This document shows, one piece after another, positions 52,199 through 60,496 of a stretch of DNA of 64,000 bases; position 1 is the first letter of the stretch, and every line of letters begins with the position of its first letter. The translations under genes were made by a program, and so were the position numbers. Below the pieces are notes generated by a model. It was given only the letters and a program-made list of their open reading frames with translations, ran no database searches and was not told the origin of the DNA. The stretch is from the NCBI RefSeq assembly GCF_001275675.1, contig NZ_LITM01000006.1, positions 491,031-555,030 on the forward strand, written 5' to 3'. This DNA is from Lysinibacillus sp. FJAT-14745. Lineage in GTDB: Bacteria; Bacillota; Bacilli; Bacillales_A; Planococcaceae.

Positions 52199-52226
52199 AA
52201 AAGCCACTCAACTGAGTGGTTTTATT
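52199..52226 (+). terminator. Terminator of SLH gene
   Basis: AAAGCCACTCA / TGAGTGGTTTT stem with TATTTT. Confidence 0.75.
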
Positions 52227-52245
52227 TTAGAATGTTACCTTTAAA

Positions 52246-52285
52246 GGACCAGGGACTCGTCAAAATTGAGTTCCTGGTCTTTTTG
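52246..52285. terminator. Convergent terminator
   Basis: GACCAGGGACTC / GAGTTCCTGGTC followed by TTTTT. It sits between the plus-strand SLH gene and minus-strand small genes. The core resembles the lysis-cassette terminator. Confidence 0.75.
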
Positions 52286-52288
52286 TGT

Positions 52289-52483
52289 TTATTCACGCTG
52301 TAATTCCTTTTCTCTGTCCTTAATCAGCTGCTTTAATTCTGCTAAATCGTCTAAATCACAGTATTTATTAATGTAAGATTTTGCTGAACTTTTAGCAGAT
52401 TGCTTACGTGTTTTTTCTCTATTTTTTTCTCGATAAGCTTGGGTAGCGCGTTTCTGGGCTTCAGATGTTTTTTGATCAGTCAA
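52289..52483 (-). CDS. Small charged phage protein
   Basis: A 64-residue Lys/Glu/Arg-rich helical protein (TDQKTSEAQKRATQAYREKN, then a C-terminal DLDDLAELKQLIKDREKEL). TTG 52483 follows AAAGGAGAGG at seven bases. It is third in a minus-strand run behind the palindromic promoter at 52878-52910. The function is unknown; a nucleic-acid-binding role is conceivable from its charge. Confidence 0.65.
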   Translation of the reverse strand: MTDQKTSEAQKRATQAYREKNREKTRKQSAKSSAKSYINKYCDLDDLAELKQLIKDREKELQRE

Positions 52484-52486
52484 TGT

Positions 52487-52660
52487 TTAACCTCTCCTTT
52501 TCATAAAGTGTACAACGATATTAATGATTACTAATAAGAAACAGATTGAGTAACTAACAATCATGAAGTAATCAAAAAACTTTGGTTCTTGCCAGTTAAC
52601 CATATCAGTCAAAATGTACAAGGCAATTGCTAAGGCTGCAACATATCCAATATTTTTCAT
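52487..52660 (-). CDS. Small two-helix membrane protein
   Basis: A 57-residue protein: MKNIGYVAALAIALYILTDM, a short loop, and YFMIVSYSICFLLVIINIVV ending HFMKRRG. The stop is four bases from the TTG start of the next gene, indicating coupling. No clear ribosome site precedes ATG 52660. The function is unknown. Confidence 0.6.
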   Translation of the reverse strand: MKNIGYVAALAIALYILTDMVNWQEPKFFDYFMIVSYSICFLLVIINIVVHFMKRRG

Positions 52661-52716
52661 AATGAATAGGATGTGATAAGATTATAGGGAAGGAGGGGTT
52701 AACCTCCTTCTACAAG

Positions 52717-52854
52717 TTATTTGCGACGTTTCTTCTTCGCGGGAGGGCGTCGCTTTTGTTTTTTCTTACTTTTCATATCGCTTATGTTTTTCGCTGTACT
52801 TGTTAGCAAGTTTGCGATAGTTACTAGGTAAGCTAGAATCTTATCGTAATCCAC
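52717..52854 (-). CDS. Small protein with very basic tail
   Basis: A 45-residue protein: an N-terminal helix (VDYDKILAYLVTIANLLTST) and a Lys/Arg tail (KSKKKQKRRPPAKKKRRK). GTG 52854 stands behind an excellent AAAGGAGGTG. It is the first gene behind a sigma-A promoter that overlaps a perfect 30-bp palindrome. It may bind nucleic acid or membranes. Confidence 0.65.
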   Translation of the reverse strand: MDYDKILAYLVTIANLLTSTAKNISDMKSKKKQKRRPPAKKKRRK

Positions 52855-52877
52855 TTTGTTCACCTCCTTTCTTATAT

Positions 52878-52910
52878 ACTTATTATATACCGTGGTATAT
52901 AATAAGTCAA
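52878..52910 (-). promoter_or_regulatory. Sigma-A promoter overlapped by a perfect 30-bp palindrome
   Basis: On the minus strand TTGACT (52910-52905), 17 bases, then TATAAT (52887-52882). The palindrome ACTTATTATATACC-GT-GGTATATAATAAGT (52878-52907) has 14-bp perfect arms covering the -10 and spacer, so a dimeric repressor bound here would block transcription. Confidence 0.75.
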
Positions 52911-52952
52911 CTGTTTTATTCATTTATTTTCCTTAAATACAAATAAATCTCA

Positions 52953-52999
52953 TTGTAAAATACAAACGTTTGTTCTATAATAAAACAAACAAATGTTCT
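52953..52999 (+). promoter_or_regulatory. Sigma-A promoter with two repeated operator-like boxes
   Basis: TTGTAA (52953-52958), 17 bases, TATAAT (52976-52981). CAAACGTTTGTTCT (52963-52976) lies in the spacer and CAAACAAATGTTCT (52986-52999) over the start site, 23 bases apart. Both resemble the Bacillus LexA/DinR box (AACNNNNGTTC core). Confidence 0.65.
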
Positions 53000-53019
53000 T
53001 TTTTGAGGAGAGATTAAAT

Positions 53020-53352
53020 ATGACAATACAATATAAATTTACACCTAGACCATTTCGAGATGTTACAAAACAAAAACCTGATGTACTTAAAGTCGTCACT
53101 GCTGATATGTCTGATGATGTAATTACAAAAATTTACGAATGTAAAGAAACAGTAATTATACATAGCAAAAATAGTAACTCAAATCATGCAAGTATTTCTA
53201 ATGCTAAAGGTTATGATTCTATTCAACAATGGGAAATCAAATATGCAATTGATCATATTTTAAATGAAGACTATTCAAATGTAAGTATGCTGGTAAGTAG
53301 TAATGGCGTGATTCATTTATATGCTAATAAAGAAACAGTTCTTTTAAATTAA
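53020..53352 (+). CDS. Hypothetical protein under LexA-like boxes
   Basis: A 110-residue soluble protein (IQYKFTPRPFRDVTKQKPDV, a central ETVIIHSKNSNSNHASISNA, a C-terminal VSMLVSSNGVIHLYANKETV). GAGGAGAG precedes ATG 53020. The promoter upstream carries two DinR-like boxes, so it may be damage-inducible. A second gene follows 17 bases later. No family recognised. Confidence 0.6.
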   Translation: MTIQYKFTPRPFRDVTKQKPDVLKVVTADMSDDVITKIYECKETVIIHSKNSNSNHASISNAKGYDSIQQWEIKYAIDHILNEDYSNVSMLVSSNGVIHLYANKETVLLN

Positions 53353-53369
53353 TAAAAGGGGTTTAAACA

Positions 53370-53678
53370 ATGCCAATAATAAATAAAAATATACAAGTAG
53401 TTTTTGGAACAGGAGATATTTTAGCGCGAATAGGGTGTAAAAGTGATAGGGCATCTGGTGTTATTCAATTTATTGAAAATGAGCCTATGCCAATAGGGCA
53501 ATTTGTAGAACCAAACGACGACATAATGGAAATTGATGAAGCGCCTGTAACATTTATATTTAATAAAATTGAAAGTATAGATGCTGTTATTTTTCAACTA
53601 CAAAAATTGAAAGACATAATGGGGGTGGACGACAAATACGAATGGACAGCCAGTGGAAGAATTGTAGAAAAAGAATAA
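53370..53678 (+). CDS. Hypothetical acidic protein, second gene of damage-type operon
   Basis: A 102-residue acidic protein (INKNIQVVFGTGDILARIGC, VIQFIENEPMPIGQFVEPND, FNKIESIDAVIFQLQKLKDI). AAAGGGG precedes the ATG. It is followed by a terminator, so it ends the two-gene unit. No family recognised. Confidence 0.6.
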   Translation: MPIINKNIQVVFGTGDILARIGCKSDRASGVIQFIENEPMPIGQFVEPNDDIMEIDEAPVTFIFNKIESIDAVIFQLQKLKDIMGVDDKYEWTASGRIVEKE

Positions 53679-53687
53679 TACATAAAA

Positions 53688-53720
53688 AAAAGCCACTCAT
53701 TTAAAATAATGAGTGGCTTT
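53688..53720. terminator. Bidirectional terminator
   Basis: AAAGCCACTCATT / AATGAGTGGCTTT with A and T runs. It serves both the operon ending at 53678 and the lipoprotein gene ending at 53732. Confidence 0.85.
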
Positions 53721-53731
53721 CTTCTATATTA

Positions 53732-54292
53732 TTATTTTATAGCGAATTCTTTTTTTCCTAATTCTTTACCTTCGTAACCTTGTCTAGCTACTAATATTAC
53801 AGGTGTTTCCAAATCTTCGAGGTCATATGCAATGGCGTTTTCTACAGTCTCATCTTTTTTGATATTTTCTGATTTTGTTTCTATGAATCTGTCATCAGGT
53901 AAATAACCAACTCCTAATTTGTTATCAGCGTTTGGATCACCTTGAATTGCAGTAAATGTAGATTGCCATGCCAACCCTGGATCTATCTCTTTGTCGCTTT
54001 GGTTTGTTACACTATACCAGATTGCAAATACTGGTGTTTCACCACGTTCGTTACCTTTTTCACCCACAGGAATTACTTTTGTTTCAGTGATGTTTATTTT
54101 TAAATCTCCTCTTTTTACTTCATTATCTTTGAAATAAACATCATCACTTTTTGCTTCTTTATCTGCTTTTTCCACAGTAGATGCAGTTGTAGTTTCCTCT
54201 TTCGTTTTTTCGTCCTTTGATGAATCTGCACCACATCCAGCTAGTCCTAAACTTAATACTAGTGCTGCGCTAAAAATCAGTTTTTTCTTCAT
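53732..54292 (-). CDS. Lipoprotein with DUF5067 domain
   Basis: A 186-residue precursor with a lipoprotein signal (KKKLIFSAALVLSLGLAGC) and a Lys/Glu/Thr-rich spacer. The beta-sandwich domain (INITETKVIPVGEKGNERGE, VFAIWYSVTNQSDKEIDPGL, then WQSTF) is typical of DUF5067, a family found beside phage and conjugative genes. AAAGGAG precedes the ATG. It should be anchored outside the cytoplasmic membrane. A surface or superinfection role is only a guess. Confidence 0.8.
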   Translation of the reverse strand: MKKKLIFSAALVLSLGLAGCGADSSKDEKTKEETTTASTVEKADKEAKSDDVYFKDNEVKRGDLKINITETKVIPVGEKGNERGETPVFAIWYSVTNQSDKEIDPGLAWQSTFTAIQGDPNADNKLGVGYLPDDRFIETKSENIKKDETVENAIAYDLEDLETPVILVARQGYEGKELGKKEFAIK

Positions 54293-54425
54293 TGTAAAGT
54301 AGTCTCCTTTGTATATGTAGTTCTATTAAATTATATCAATATTGGCAAGCATTGTCAGTATTGTTTTTAGGGTATCCACTAATTTAAGGGACAGTTCGTT
54401 GTTCTCAGATAATAGAAATGGACAT

Positions 54426-54460
54426 AAAAATCACTCATTCGAAAAAAATGAGTGATTTTT
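54426..54460. terminator. Hairpin terminator
   Basis: AAAAATCACTCATT / AATGAGTGATTTTT, 14-bp perfect arms. It is close to the apparent right edge of the prophage. Confidence 0.7.
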
Positions 54461-54524
54461 AAATGATTATATATTTATAGTATTGTACCTGCTCAATGCT
54501 GTTGTATTTTATGTTAAAAATAAT

Positions 54525-54554
54525 GGTACCCTACGGTACCCCAGAAAGTACCCC
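54525..54554. repeat. GGTACCC direct repeats near prophage edge
   Basis: Three copies of (G/A)GTACCC(C) at 54525, 54535 and 54547. They lie between the last prophage gene and the first host gene, where an attachment site is expected. No matching left site was found. Confidence 0.35.
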
Positions 54555-54730
54555 AATTAAAAGATTTTATACGAGTTTATATGGAATAGAGATAAACATA
54601 TAATAAATTTGTTTTATCAATAATCATCACACTTAATCGAACCATTGTTTTTCACCTCACAAAATTCAATAGAGCAAAAACCCCGCCAAATCAATATTTT
54701 TACGCTATAATGTAGGACGAGGTGAAGAAA

Positions 54731-55156
54731 ATGTTTGTTAGTGAGAAACAAATCGAAATTCGATATGCTGAGACCGACCAAATGGGTGTGGTGTATCATG
54801 CAAACTATATCATTTGGATGGAGATAGGCCGCTCTCAGTTAGTAAATGATGCTGGCTTTGAGTATGCTCAGTTAGAAAAAGACGGTTATGTATCGCCAGT
54901 GATGGATTTATCCATTTCTTATAAGGCTGCTATGCATTATGGCCAAGTGGCAACGGTCCGTACATGGGTGGAAAAACACGATCGTTTACGTACAACATAT
55001 GGCTATGAAATTTTACATGAGGATGGCACGATTGCAGCTACTGCTCAGTCCGTACATATTCTAGCGCACAAAGATACGTTACGTCCGGTATCTTTAAGTA
55101 AAATCGATCCGGCATGGGATGCAAAATACAAAGAAATCGCACGCGAGACGAAATAG
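54731..55156 (+). CDS. Acyl-CoA thioesterase (4HBT/YbgC-FadM type)
   Basis: A 141-residue hotdog-fold thioesterase. IRYAETDQMGVVYHANYIIW carries the catalytic Asp of the 4-hydroxybenzoyl-CoA thioesterase group. VMDLSISYKAAMHYGQVATV completes the fold. ATG 54731 is six bases after GAGGTG. It appears to be the first host gene right of the prophage and is followed 11 bases later by a DUF423 gene. Confidence 0.88.
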   Translation: MFVSEKQIEIRYAETDQMGVVYHANYIIWMEIGRSQLVNDAGFEYAQLEKDGYVSPVMDLSISYKAAMHYGQVATVRTWVEKHDRLRTTYGYEILHEDGTIAATAQSVHILAHKDTLRPVSLSKIDPAWDAKYKEIARETK

Positions 55157-55167
55157 GAGAATCTTAC

Positions 55168-55542
55168 ATGGAACTTTTATTAGCGATAGGAGCAATTATG
55201 GCTTGTCTTGGTGTCGTACTTGGCGCTTTTGGGGCACATGCACTAAAAGATAAATTTGCGTCGCCACATTATGCAGCCATTTGGGAAACTGCGGTGCAAT
55301 ACCATATGTATCATGCATTAGGCTTAGTGGGGCTTGGTATTTTATCGAGTGATGCCCTTTTAGGAGCCTCTAGTATGCTTTCTTGGGCAGGCTACTTAAT
55401 GTTTGCAGGTATTGTGTTTTTCTCCGGTAGTTTATATGTATTGGCCGTTACAGGTGTGAAAAAGCTTGGAGCAATTACCCCAATTGGCGGTATGTTATTT
55501 ATCGTTGCCTGGGTGCTTGTAGCTATTTCCGCATGTTCTTAA
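55168..55542 (+). CDS. DUF423 membrane protein (YwdK-like)
   Basis: A 124-residue protein with four membrane segments. The conserved motif GAFGAHALKDKF, followed by WETAVQYHMYHALGL, identifies DUF423/YwdK. ATG 55168 follows AGGAGA. It is probably cotranscribed with the thioesterase. The function is unknown. Confidence 0.88.
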   Translation: MELLLAIGAIMACLGVVLGAFGAHALKDKFASPHYAAIWETAVQYHMYHALGLVGLGILSSDALLGASSMLSWAGYLMFAGIVFFSGSLYVLAVTGVKKLGAITPIGGMLFIVAWVLVAISACS

Positions 55543-55737
55543 GAAACGCTAAGATCCATTAAAAAACGATATAGTACTTACAATACGAGAGAGGTAGTTC
55601 CTTTGGGGCTATCTCTTTTTTATAAAGAAGTTTAAAATAATGAAACAAATTGTCCTTTTTATGCGTACTACATATTGAATAAATTATTTTAATGATAAAA
55701 TAAGTCTTAAGTATATAAGTTGAAGGTGGGAATAAAT

Positions 55738-57054
55738 ATGGGTTTATTAAAAGCAGGAGTTGGGGCATTAGCAGGTGTTCTAGAAGATCAATGGCGTGAA
55801 TATTTCTATTGTGAGTCACTCTCAGCGGATGTTCTTGTGGAGAAGGGGCATAAACGTACTTCAAAACGTGGGTCTAATAAAGGTAATGACAACATTATTA
55901 GTAATGGCTCTATTATTGCTATCAATGAAGGGCAATGTATGATGATTGTCGAGCAAGGGAAAGTAGTGGAGTTCTCTGCCGAGTCTGGAGAGTATGTTTA
56001 TGATACATCAACAGAGCCTTCGATTATGTATGGCAATGATTTGTCTGAAGGCATTATGGAAACATTCAAGCAGATTGGTAAACGCTTCACATTTGGAGGA
56101 GAACCTGCAAAGGATCAGCGTGTGTACTATTTTAATAAAAAAGAAATCGTAGGCAATAAATATGGGACACCAGCACCGGTTCCTTTCCGTGTTATCGACC
56201 GCAATATCGGCCTAGATATTGATATTGCTATTCGTTGTCATGGTGAATATTCCTATAAAATTGTCGATCCATTATTATTCTATACAAATGTATGTGGAAA
56301 CGTAGAGCGTGAATTTACAAGAGATGCAATCGATAGCCAATTAAAAACGGAGCTGATGACTGCGTTACAGCCGGCTTTCGCACATATTTCAGCAAGCGGG
56401 GTACGCTATAGCGAAATTCCTGCACATACGGTTGCTCTTGCAGATGCCCTTAATAAAGTGTTATCAGAGAAATGGCTAGCAACTCGTGGTTTAGCAGTTG
56501 TATCCTTTGGTATTAGTTCTTTAAAGGCATCTGAAGAAGATGAAGCAATGATTAAACAACTACAACGAAATGCAGTGATGCGTGATCCAGGTATGGCTGC
56601 GGCTCAATTAACAGGTGCTCAGGCGGAAGCAATGATTGCAGCAGCTAATAATGCTGGTGGAGCAATGGCAGGATTTATGGGCATGAACATGGCGACACAA
56701 GCTGGCGGTGTAAATGCAGGACAGCTTTACCAAATGAATGAGCAAAATAAACAGGCAGCCCAGCAAGGTCAACCAGCGACGAACTCGGGTGCATGGAAAT
56801 GTGCATGTGGCAACGAAAACACGGGTAAATTCTGTTCAAATTGTGGGACACCAAAACCTGCAGAAGAAGGATGGACTTGTACATGTGGTGCTGTCAACAA
56901 AGGCAAATTCTGTAGCGAATGTGGCGCTAAAAAACCTTCAGGCGCATTACAATACATTTGCGATAAATGTGGTTGGCAGCCAGAAGATCCTGCAAACCCA
57001 CCAAAATTCTGTGCAGAATGTGGTGATGTGTTTGATGAAAATGATGTTAAGTAA
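55738..57054 (+). CDS. SPFH-domain protein with C-terminal zinc ribbons (YdjI-like)
   Basis: A 438-residue protein. The N-terminal 300 residues form an SPFH/virion-core-like domain (SIIAINEGQCMMIVEQGKVV; IRCHGEYSYKIVDPLLFYTN). An Ala/Gly/Met-rich linker leads to three zinc ribbons (CACGNENTGKFCSNCG, CTCGAVNKGKFCSECG, CDKCGW...FCAECG). B. subtilis YdjI, which works with YdjG and YdjH at the membrane, is the nearest known. GAAGGTGG precedes ATG 55738. Confidence 0.85.
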   Translation: MGLLKAGVGALAGVLEDQWREYFYCESLSADVLVEKGHKRTSKRGSNKGNDNIISNGSIIAINEGQCMMIVEQGKVVEFSAESGEYVYDTSTEPSIMYGNDLSEGIMETFKQIGKRFTFGGEPAKDQRVYYFNKKEIVGNKYGTPAPVPFRVIDRNIGLDIDIAIRCHGEYSYKIVDPLLFYTNVCGNVEREFTRDAIDSQLKTELMTALQPAFAHISASGVRYSEIPAHTVALADALNKVLSEKWLATRGLAVVSFGISSLKASEEDEAMIKQLQRNAVMRDPGMAAAQLTGAQAEAMIAAANNAGGAMAGFMGMNMATQAGGVNAGQLYQMNEQNKQAAQQGQPATNSGAWKCACGNENTGKFCSNCGTPKPAEEGWTCTCGAVNKGKFCSECGAKKPSGALQYICDKCGWQPEDPANPPKFCAECGDVFDENDVK

Positions 57055-57068
57055 GGAGATGACTAGTG

Positions 57069-58172
57069 ATGCCAACGCAAGATGCTGAAAATCATAAACA
57101 AGTCAAACTTGATTTTGACGCTGAGTGTCCATCATGTAGTGCATCCATTGAATTCAACCCAGCAACTGGGAAGCTAACATGTCCTTATTGTGGCTATGAG
57201 ACTGAAATTGCAGCCCCAGAAAAGCAAGAGGAAAAAGTTGCTAAGGAAATGGATTTTGCAATGGCTGAAGAACGTGGAAATTTTAACTGGGGTGTTGAGA
57301 AAAAAACAGTCATTTGTAAATCCTGTGCGGCAGAAACGATTTATGATGCATTACAAGTAGCCGATAGTTGCCCATACTGTGGTTCTAATCAGGTTATGGA
57401 GGCCAGTGCTGAAAATACACTAGCACCAAACGGAGTATGCGCCTTTGAAATAACAGATAAGCAGGCGGGAGAGAACTTCCAAAGTTGGATTAAGGGAAAA
57501 TGGTTTACACCGAGAGCAGCAAAAGATAGCGCAAAGCCTGATTCATTTAAAGGGGTATACCTTCCTTATTGGACTTTTGACACGAAAACAAGTTCAAGAT
57601 ATTCTGCAAGTTACGGTAGACATCGCACAGTAACAGATAAAGATGGAAATACCCGAACTGAAACGGATTGGTATTCCACAAGTGGTTTTTATCAGGAATT
57701 TATTGATGATCATTTAATAAGTGCAACAACCCGTTATGATCGAAATATGATGCGAAAGATAGAACCCTTTAATTTACTCAATAATAAAGCCTATAAACCA
57801 GAATATGTATCAGGATTTTTATCAGAACGTTACAGTATTGGTTTACAGGACGGGTGGAGTCAGGCGAAGAGAGAAATTTCTAATCATCTGAATGCACAAA
57901 TTACTTCAAAAATACGTTGGGAACATAATGCGGATGTAGTATCCAATTTACAGTTCTCAACAACACATGATGATATTACATACAAATATCTAATGTTACC
58001 AATTTGGCTTTCTTCATTCCGCTATAAAGAGAAAATTTATCGTTTTATGGTAAATGGACAAACAGGTCGAGTAGGTGGGGAGGCCCCAATTTCACCACTT
58101 CGTGTAACGATTGCTGTTATCTTATCATTAATTGCAATTGCGATTATTTGGTATTTCTTTATGTCAGAATAG
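57069..58172 (+). CDS. Zinc-ribbon membrane protein (YdjG-like)
   Basis: A 367-residue protein. N-terminal zinc ribbons (CPSCSASIEFNPATGKLTCP, YCGYE; then CKSCAAETI ... CPYCGS) are followed by a soluble domain (GVYLPYWTFDTKTSSRYSAS). A single C-terminal membrane helix (VTIAVILSLIAIAIIWYFFM) ends the protein. It pairs with the SPFH gene 14 bases upstream, as ydjG/ydjI do in B. subtilis. The complex is proposed to target proteins at the membrane. Confidence 0.83.
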   Translation: MPTQDAENHKQVKLDFDAECPSCSASIEFNPATGKLTCPYCGYETEIAAPEKQEEKVAKEMDFAMAEERGNFNWGVEKKTVICKSCAAETIYDALQVADSCPYCGSNQVMEASAENTLAPNGVCAFEITDKQAGENFQSWIKGKWFTPRAAKDSAKPDSFKGVYLPYWTFDTKTSSRYSASYGRHRTVTDKDGNTRTETDWYSTSGFYQEFIDDHLISATTRYDRNMMRKIEPFNLLNNKAYKPEYVSGFLSERYSIGLQDGWSQAKREISNHLNAQITSKIRWEHNADVVSNLQFSTTHDDITYKYLMLPIWLSSFRYKEKIYRFMVNGQTGRVGGEAPISPLRVTIAVILSLIAIAIIWYFFMSE

Positions 58173-58178
58173 TCATGA

Positions 58179-58226
58179 GCAGTATTCCTGTAGGGTATAA
58201 TCCATACTTTGGAATACTGCTTTTTT
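58179..58226 (+). terminator. Terminator of the SPFH operon
   Basis: GCAGTATTCC / GGAATACTGC stem followed by TTTTTT. From here to 58768 no gene or known riboswitch is recognised. Confidence 0.75.
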
Positions 58227-58768
58227 ACTAAATAATTTGGGGTGGGTGAACGGCTGAATAATTTTAGGATATAGGATGAAAACCTTTAGTTATCATAGCT
58301 TTCACTTTGAATTGTTGCATAAGTTATAATGATAAAGTTTTTTACACAGCAATACATGAAAAATTCAGTGAATGCATGTAGGGTAACGCAAAAATAAATA
58401 TGCGTACTTAAGCAACCTATTTTATGGGAAAGTCGTTATTTGTGATGAATTGTCAGAAAAATGCACTTCAACATAAGTCTATATTTTAGTGTGTTAGCAA
58501 AAGAAATAATTTACAATGTGCTTTATTGTTTGAAAGGATAAGCAGAAAGCCTGTAAAAAGATTTTTCAAGGCTAATTAGTTTCATTAATAAATCAATTAG
58601 GTGGAAGTTTGTTAAATTTCAGGACAGATTTATTCCATAAAATAACGCCATGTGAAGTTGCCAATTTACTTTAAACAAATTATTATACAGTCAGAGAGCT
58701 TTTTTTCATGTAATGAGCTGTAAATGTAATGTTATTCTTGGATAACATCATGTATGGAGGTTTCGACA

Positions 58769-59974
58769 ATGGATGCAATTGAAGTTTTAACAAATTTAGA
58801 TCAAATACATGGGTATTTTCAACCTATATTTAGCGCTGATGCGCATACGGTGATTGCCTACGAAATTTCCGGACAGTTACAAATCGAGGGTCAACAAATT
58901 AATTTAAAAGATTTTGTGAATAACGAAGATATACCAGAAGAATATCGTATTGATATGGAACATAAAATTTTACACGCTGCATTAGCCAAAGTAGAAGAAA
59001 TCGGACAGGATATTGATATTTATATTCCAAGTAACCCGAACTTATTGATGCAGGATTTCGGTGAAAGTCATTTTAATATTATTCAACAATATATAAGTGA
59101 AGACGATTTACATCGTATTGTATTAGTTGTTTCAGAGCATCGTTTTTTAGGTGACATTCATAAGTTGCACCATGCAGTACGATACTTTACGACTTTTGGT
59201 GTCAAAATTGCCGTTCAGGAAGTAGGAGCGGAGAGTCATTTAGAGCATATTGCTTTATTATCACCACAAATATTAAAGGTCGATATTCGAGACTTAAATT
59301 ATGATTCTTGGTCTGCACAGTCAGATATGATCTCAGCAATAGGTAGTCTCGCATATAAAATCGGTGCAAATCTCTTATTTGAAGGAATTGAAACTGTCTA
59401 TCAATTACAGTTTGCTTGGAAGAATGGAGGCCGATTTTATCAGGGCCGATACTTGGCAAACTCAGCTTTGACATTCGTAGAGAAGGATATTTTAAAGGAG
59501 CGTTTTAAAGAGGAGTGCCAGCAGTTTATTACCTCTGAAAAGAAGATATTAGAGGTGCAATATTTTGAGTTAAAGAAGTTGAGGGAGGAGCTAGAAGCGA
59601 TTGTCCATCGTGTTAAACCTTCTAGTGACAACATCACACATTTAGAGCATTTAGCGCAGCTATTGGATGGTTATTCGTTCCGAGTATATATTTGTAATGA
59701 AGATGGTTTCCAACTATCTCCAAACGTAATGCGTATAGATGGACAGTGGGAGTTGCAGCCAAGAGCCATCAATAAAAACTGGAGTTGGCGTCCGTACTTC
59801 TTACAAACAATTATAAAAATGCGCAACGATCAAAACGGAGAAATCTCAGAGCTTTATCGAGATATCGAAACAGGGGAAATTACAAGAACATTTTCAATTG
59901 CTATTAACGAGCATGAGTATTTGTTCGTCGATCTTTCGTATGATTACCTATATGAGCATAATATATTTAGATAA
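58769..59974 (+). CDS. ykuI: EAL-domain protein YkuI, catalytic motifs degenerate
   Basis: A 401-residue protein. Residues 15-245 form an EAL fold (FQPIFSADAHTVIAYEISGQ; LLFEGIETVYQLQFAWKNGG). Residues 260-401 form the YkuI C-terminal PAS-like domain (SFRVYICNEDGFQL; NWSWRPYFLQTIIKMRNDQN). Length and domain order match B. subtilis YkuI. The usual LEITE reads LVVSE, and the DDFG loop reads QEVG, so metal ligands are missing while YE (residue 32) and EGIE remain. It probably binds c-di-GMP without hydrolysing it. Confidence 0.88.
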   Translation: MDAIEVLTNLDQIHGYFQPIFSADAHTVIAYEISGQLQIEGQQINLKDFVNNEDIPEEYRIDMEHKILHAALAKVEEIGQDIDIYIPSNPNLLMQDFGESHFNIIQQYISEDDLHRIVLVVSEHRFLGDIHKLHHAVRYFTTFGVKIAVQEVGAESHLEHIALLSPQILKVDIRDLNYDSWSAQSDMISAIGSLAYKIGANLLFEGIETVYQLQFAWKNGGRFYQGRYLANSALTFVEKDILKERFKEECQQFITSEKKILEVQYFELKKLREELEAIVHRVKPSSDNITHLEHLAQLLDGYSFRVYICNEDGFQLSPNVMRIDGQWELQPRAINKNWSWRPYFLQTIIKMRNDQNGEISELYRDIETGEITRTFSIAINEHEYLFVDLSYDYLYEHNIFR

Positions 59975-59996
59975 AAAAATGCTCATATAATTTTAA

Positions 59997-60022
59997 GGGG
60001 TGCAAAAATAATTTGCACCCCG
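59997..60022. terminator. Hairpin between ykuI and the minus-strand cassette
   Basis: GGGGTGCAAA / TTTGCACCCC with a six-base loop. Convergent genes on both sides can use it. Confidence 0.7.
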
Positions 60023-60038
60023 AATTGTTCTCTATTTA

Positions 60039-60371
60039 TTATTTTAAAGGAATTCCAAGTCCTAAGGCAGAAGCGATGGATACAATAGAGCTAATAACAC
60101 CTAGTATACTAGTTAATTTCTCTAATGGTTTTTTAGCTTTCTCTTTATCTCCATTTTCTATATGAGTTTGAAGGAGTTCAAAATTAGCTTCTGCAATATC
60201 TCGTTGTTCATCTGATAGTTGTTGAATTTCTTCGTGAAGTTGTTGTAAAGCATTGATAATGTCATTAGGCAAGCTAGCTATTCCTTGATTGAGTGTACCA
60301 TTGTTTTCAATAGTTATATTACCTTTGTTTTCTCCAAAAGTTAAACCACCATATTTACTAGAATCACCCAT
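60039..60371 (-). CDS. C-terminal part of unknown cassette protein, with membrane tail
   Basis: From ATG 60371, 110 residues. A Gly/Asn-rich strand-like block (GLTFGENKGNITIENNGTLN) is followed by a helical stretch (LHEEIQQLSDEQRDIAEANF). The end is a hydrophobic C-terminus (ILGVISSIVSIASALGLGIP). The frame is open upstream of this ATG as far as the A10 tract at 60527-60536, encoding INNKKENVG, ENSDQLLDKVSKLGKVTIIL and so on. The native protein may therefore be one long product joined to the ORF at 60497. No known family. Confidence 0.55.
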   Translation of the reverse strand: MGDSSKYGGLTFGENKGNITIENNGTLNQGIASLPNDIINALQQLHEEIQQLSDEQRDIAEANFELLQTHIENGDKEKAKKPLEKLTSILGVISSIVSIASALGLGIPLK

Positions 60372-60496
60372 ATAACCATCTCCTAAGATAATAGTAACTT
60401 TCCCGAGCTTTGAAACTTTGTCTAATAATTGATCAGAATTTTCTTTGGCTAAAATATCGATAATTTCTCTTAAACTCTCGGGTTTATTTTGATACC

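Noticed and set aside
55559..55864. 101-residue minus-strand ORF
   Set aside because: It overlaps the start of the SPFH gene and the intergenic spacer; no ribosome site or known motif.
58227..58768. Possible c-di-GMP riboswitch before ykuI
   Set aside because: I looked for the conserved GEMM core and did not find it.
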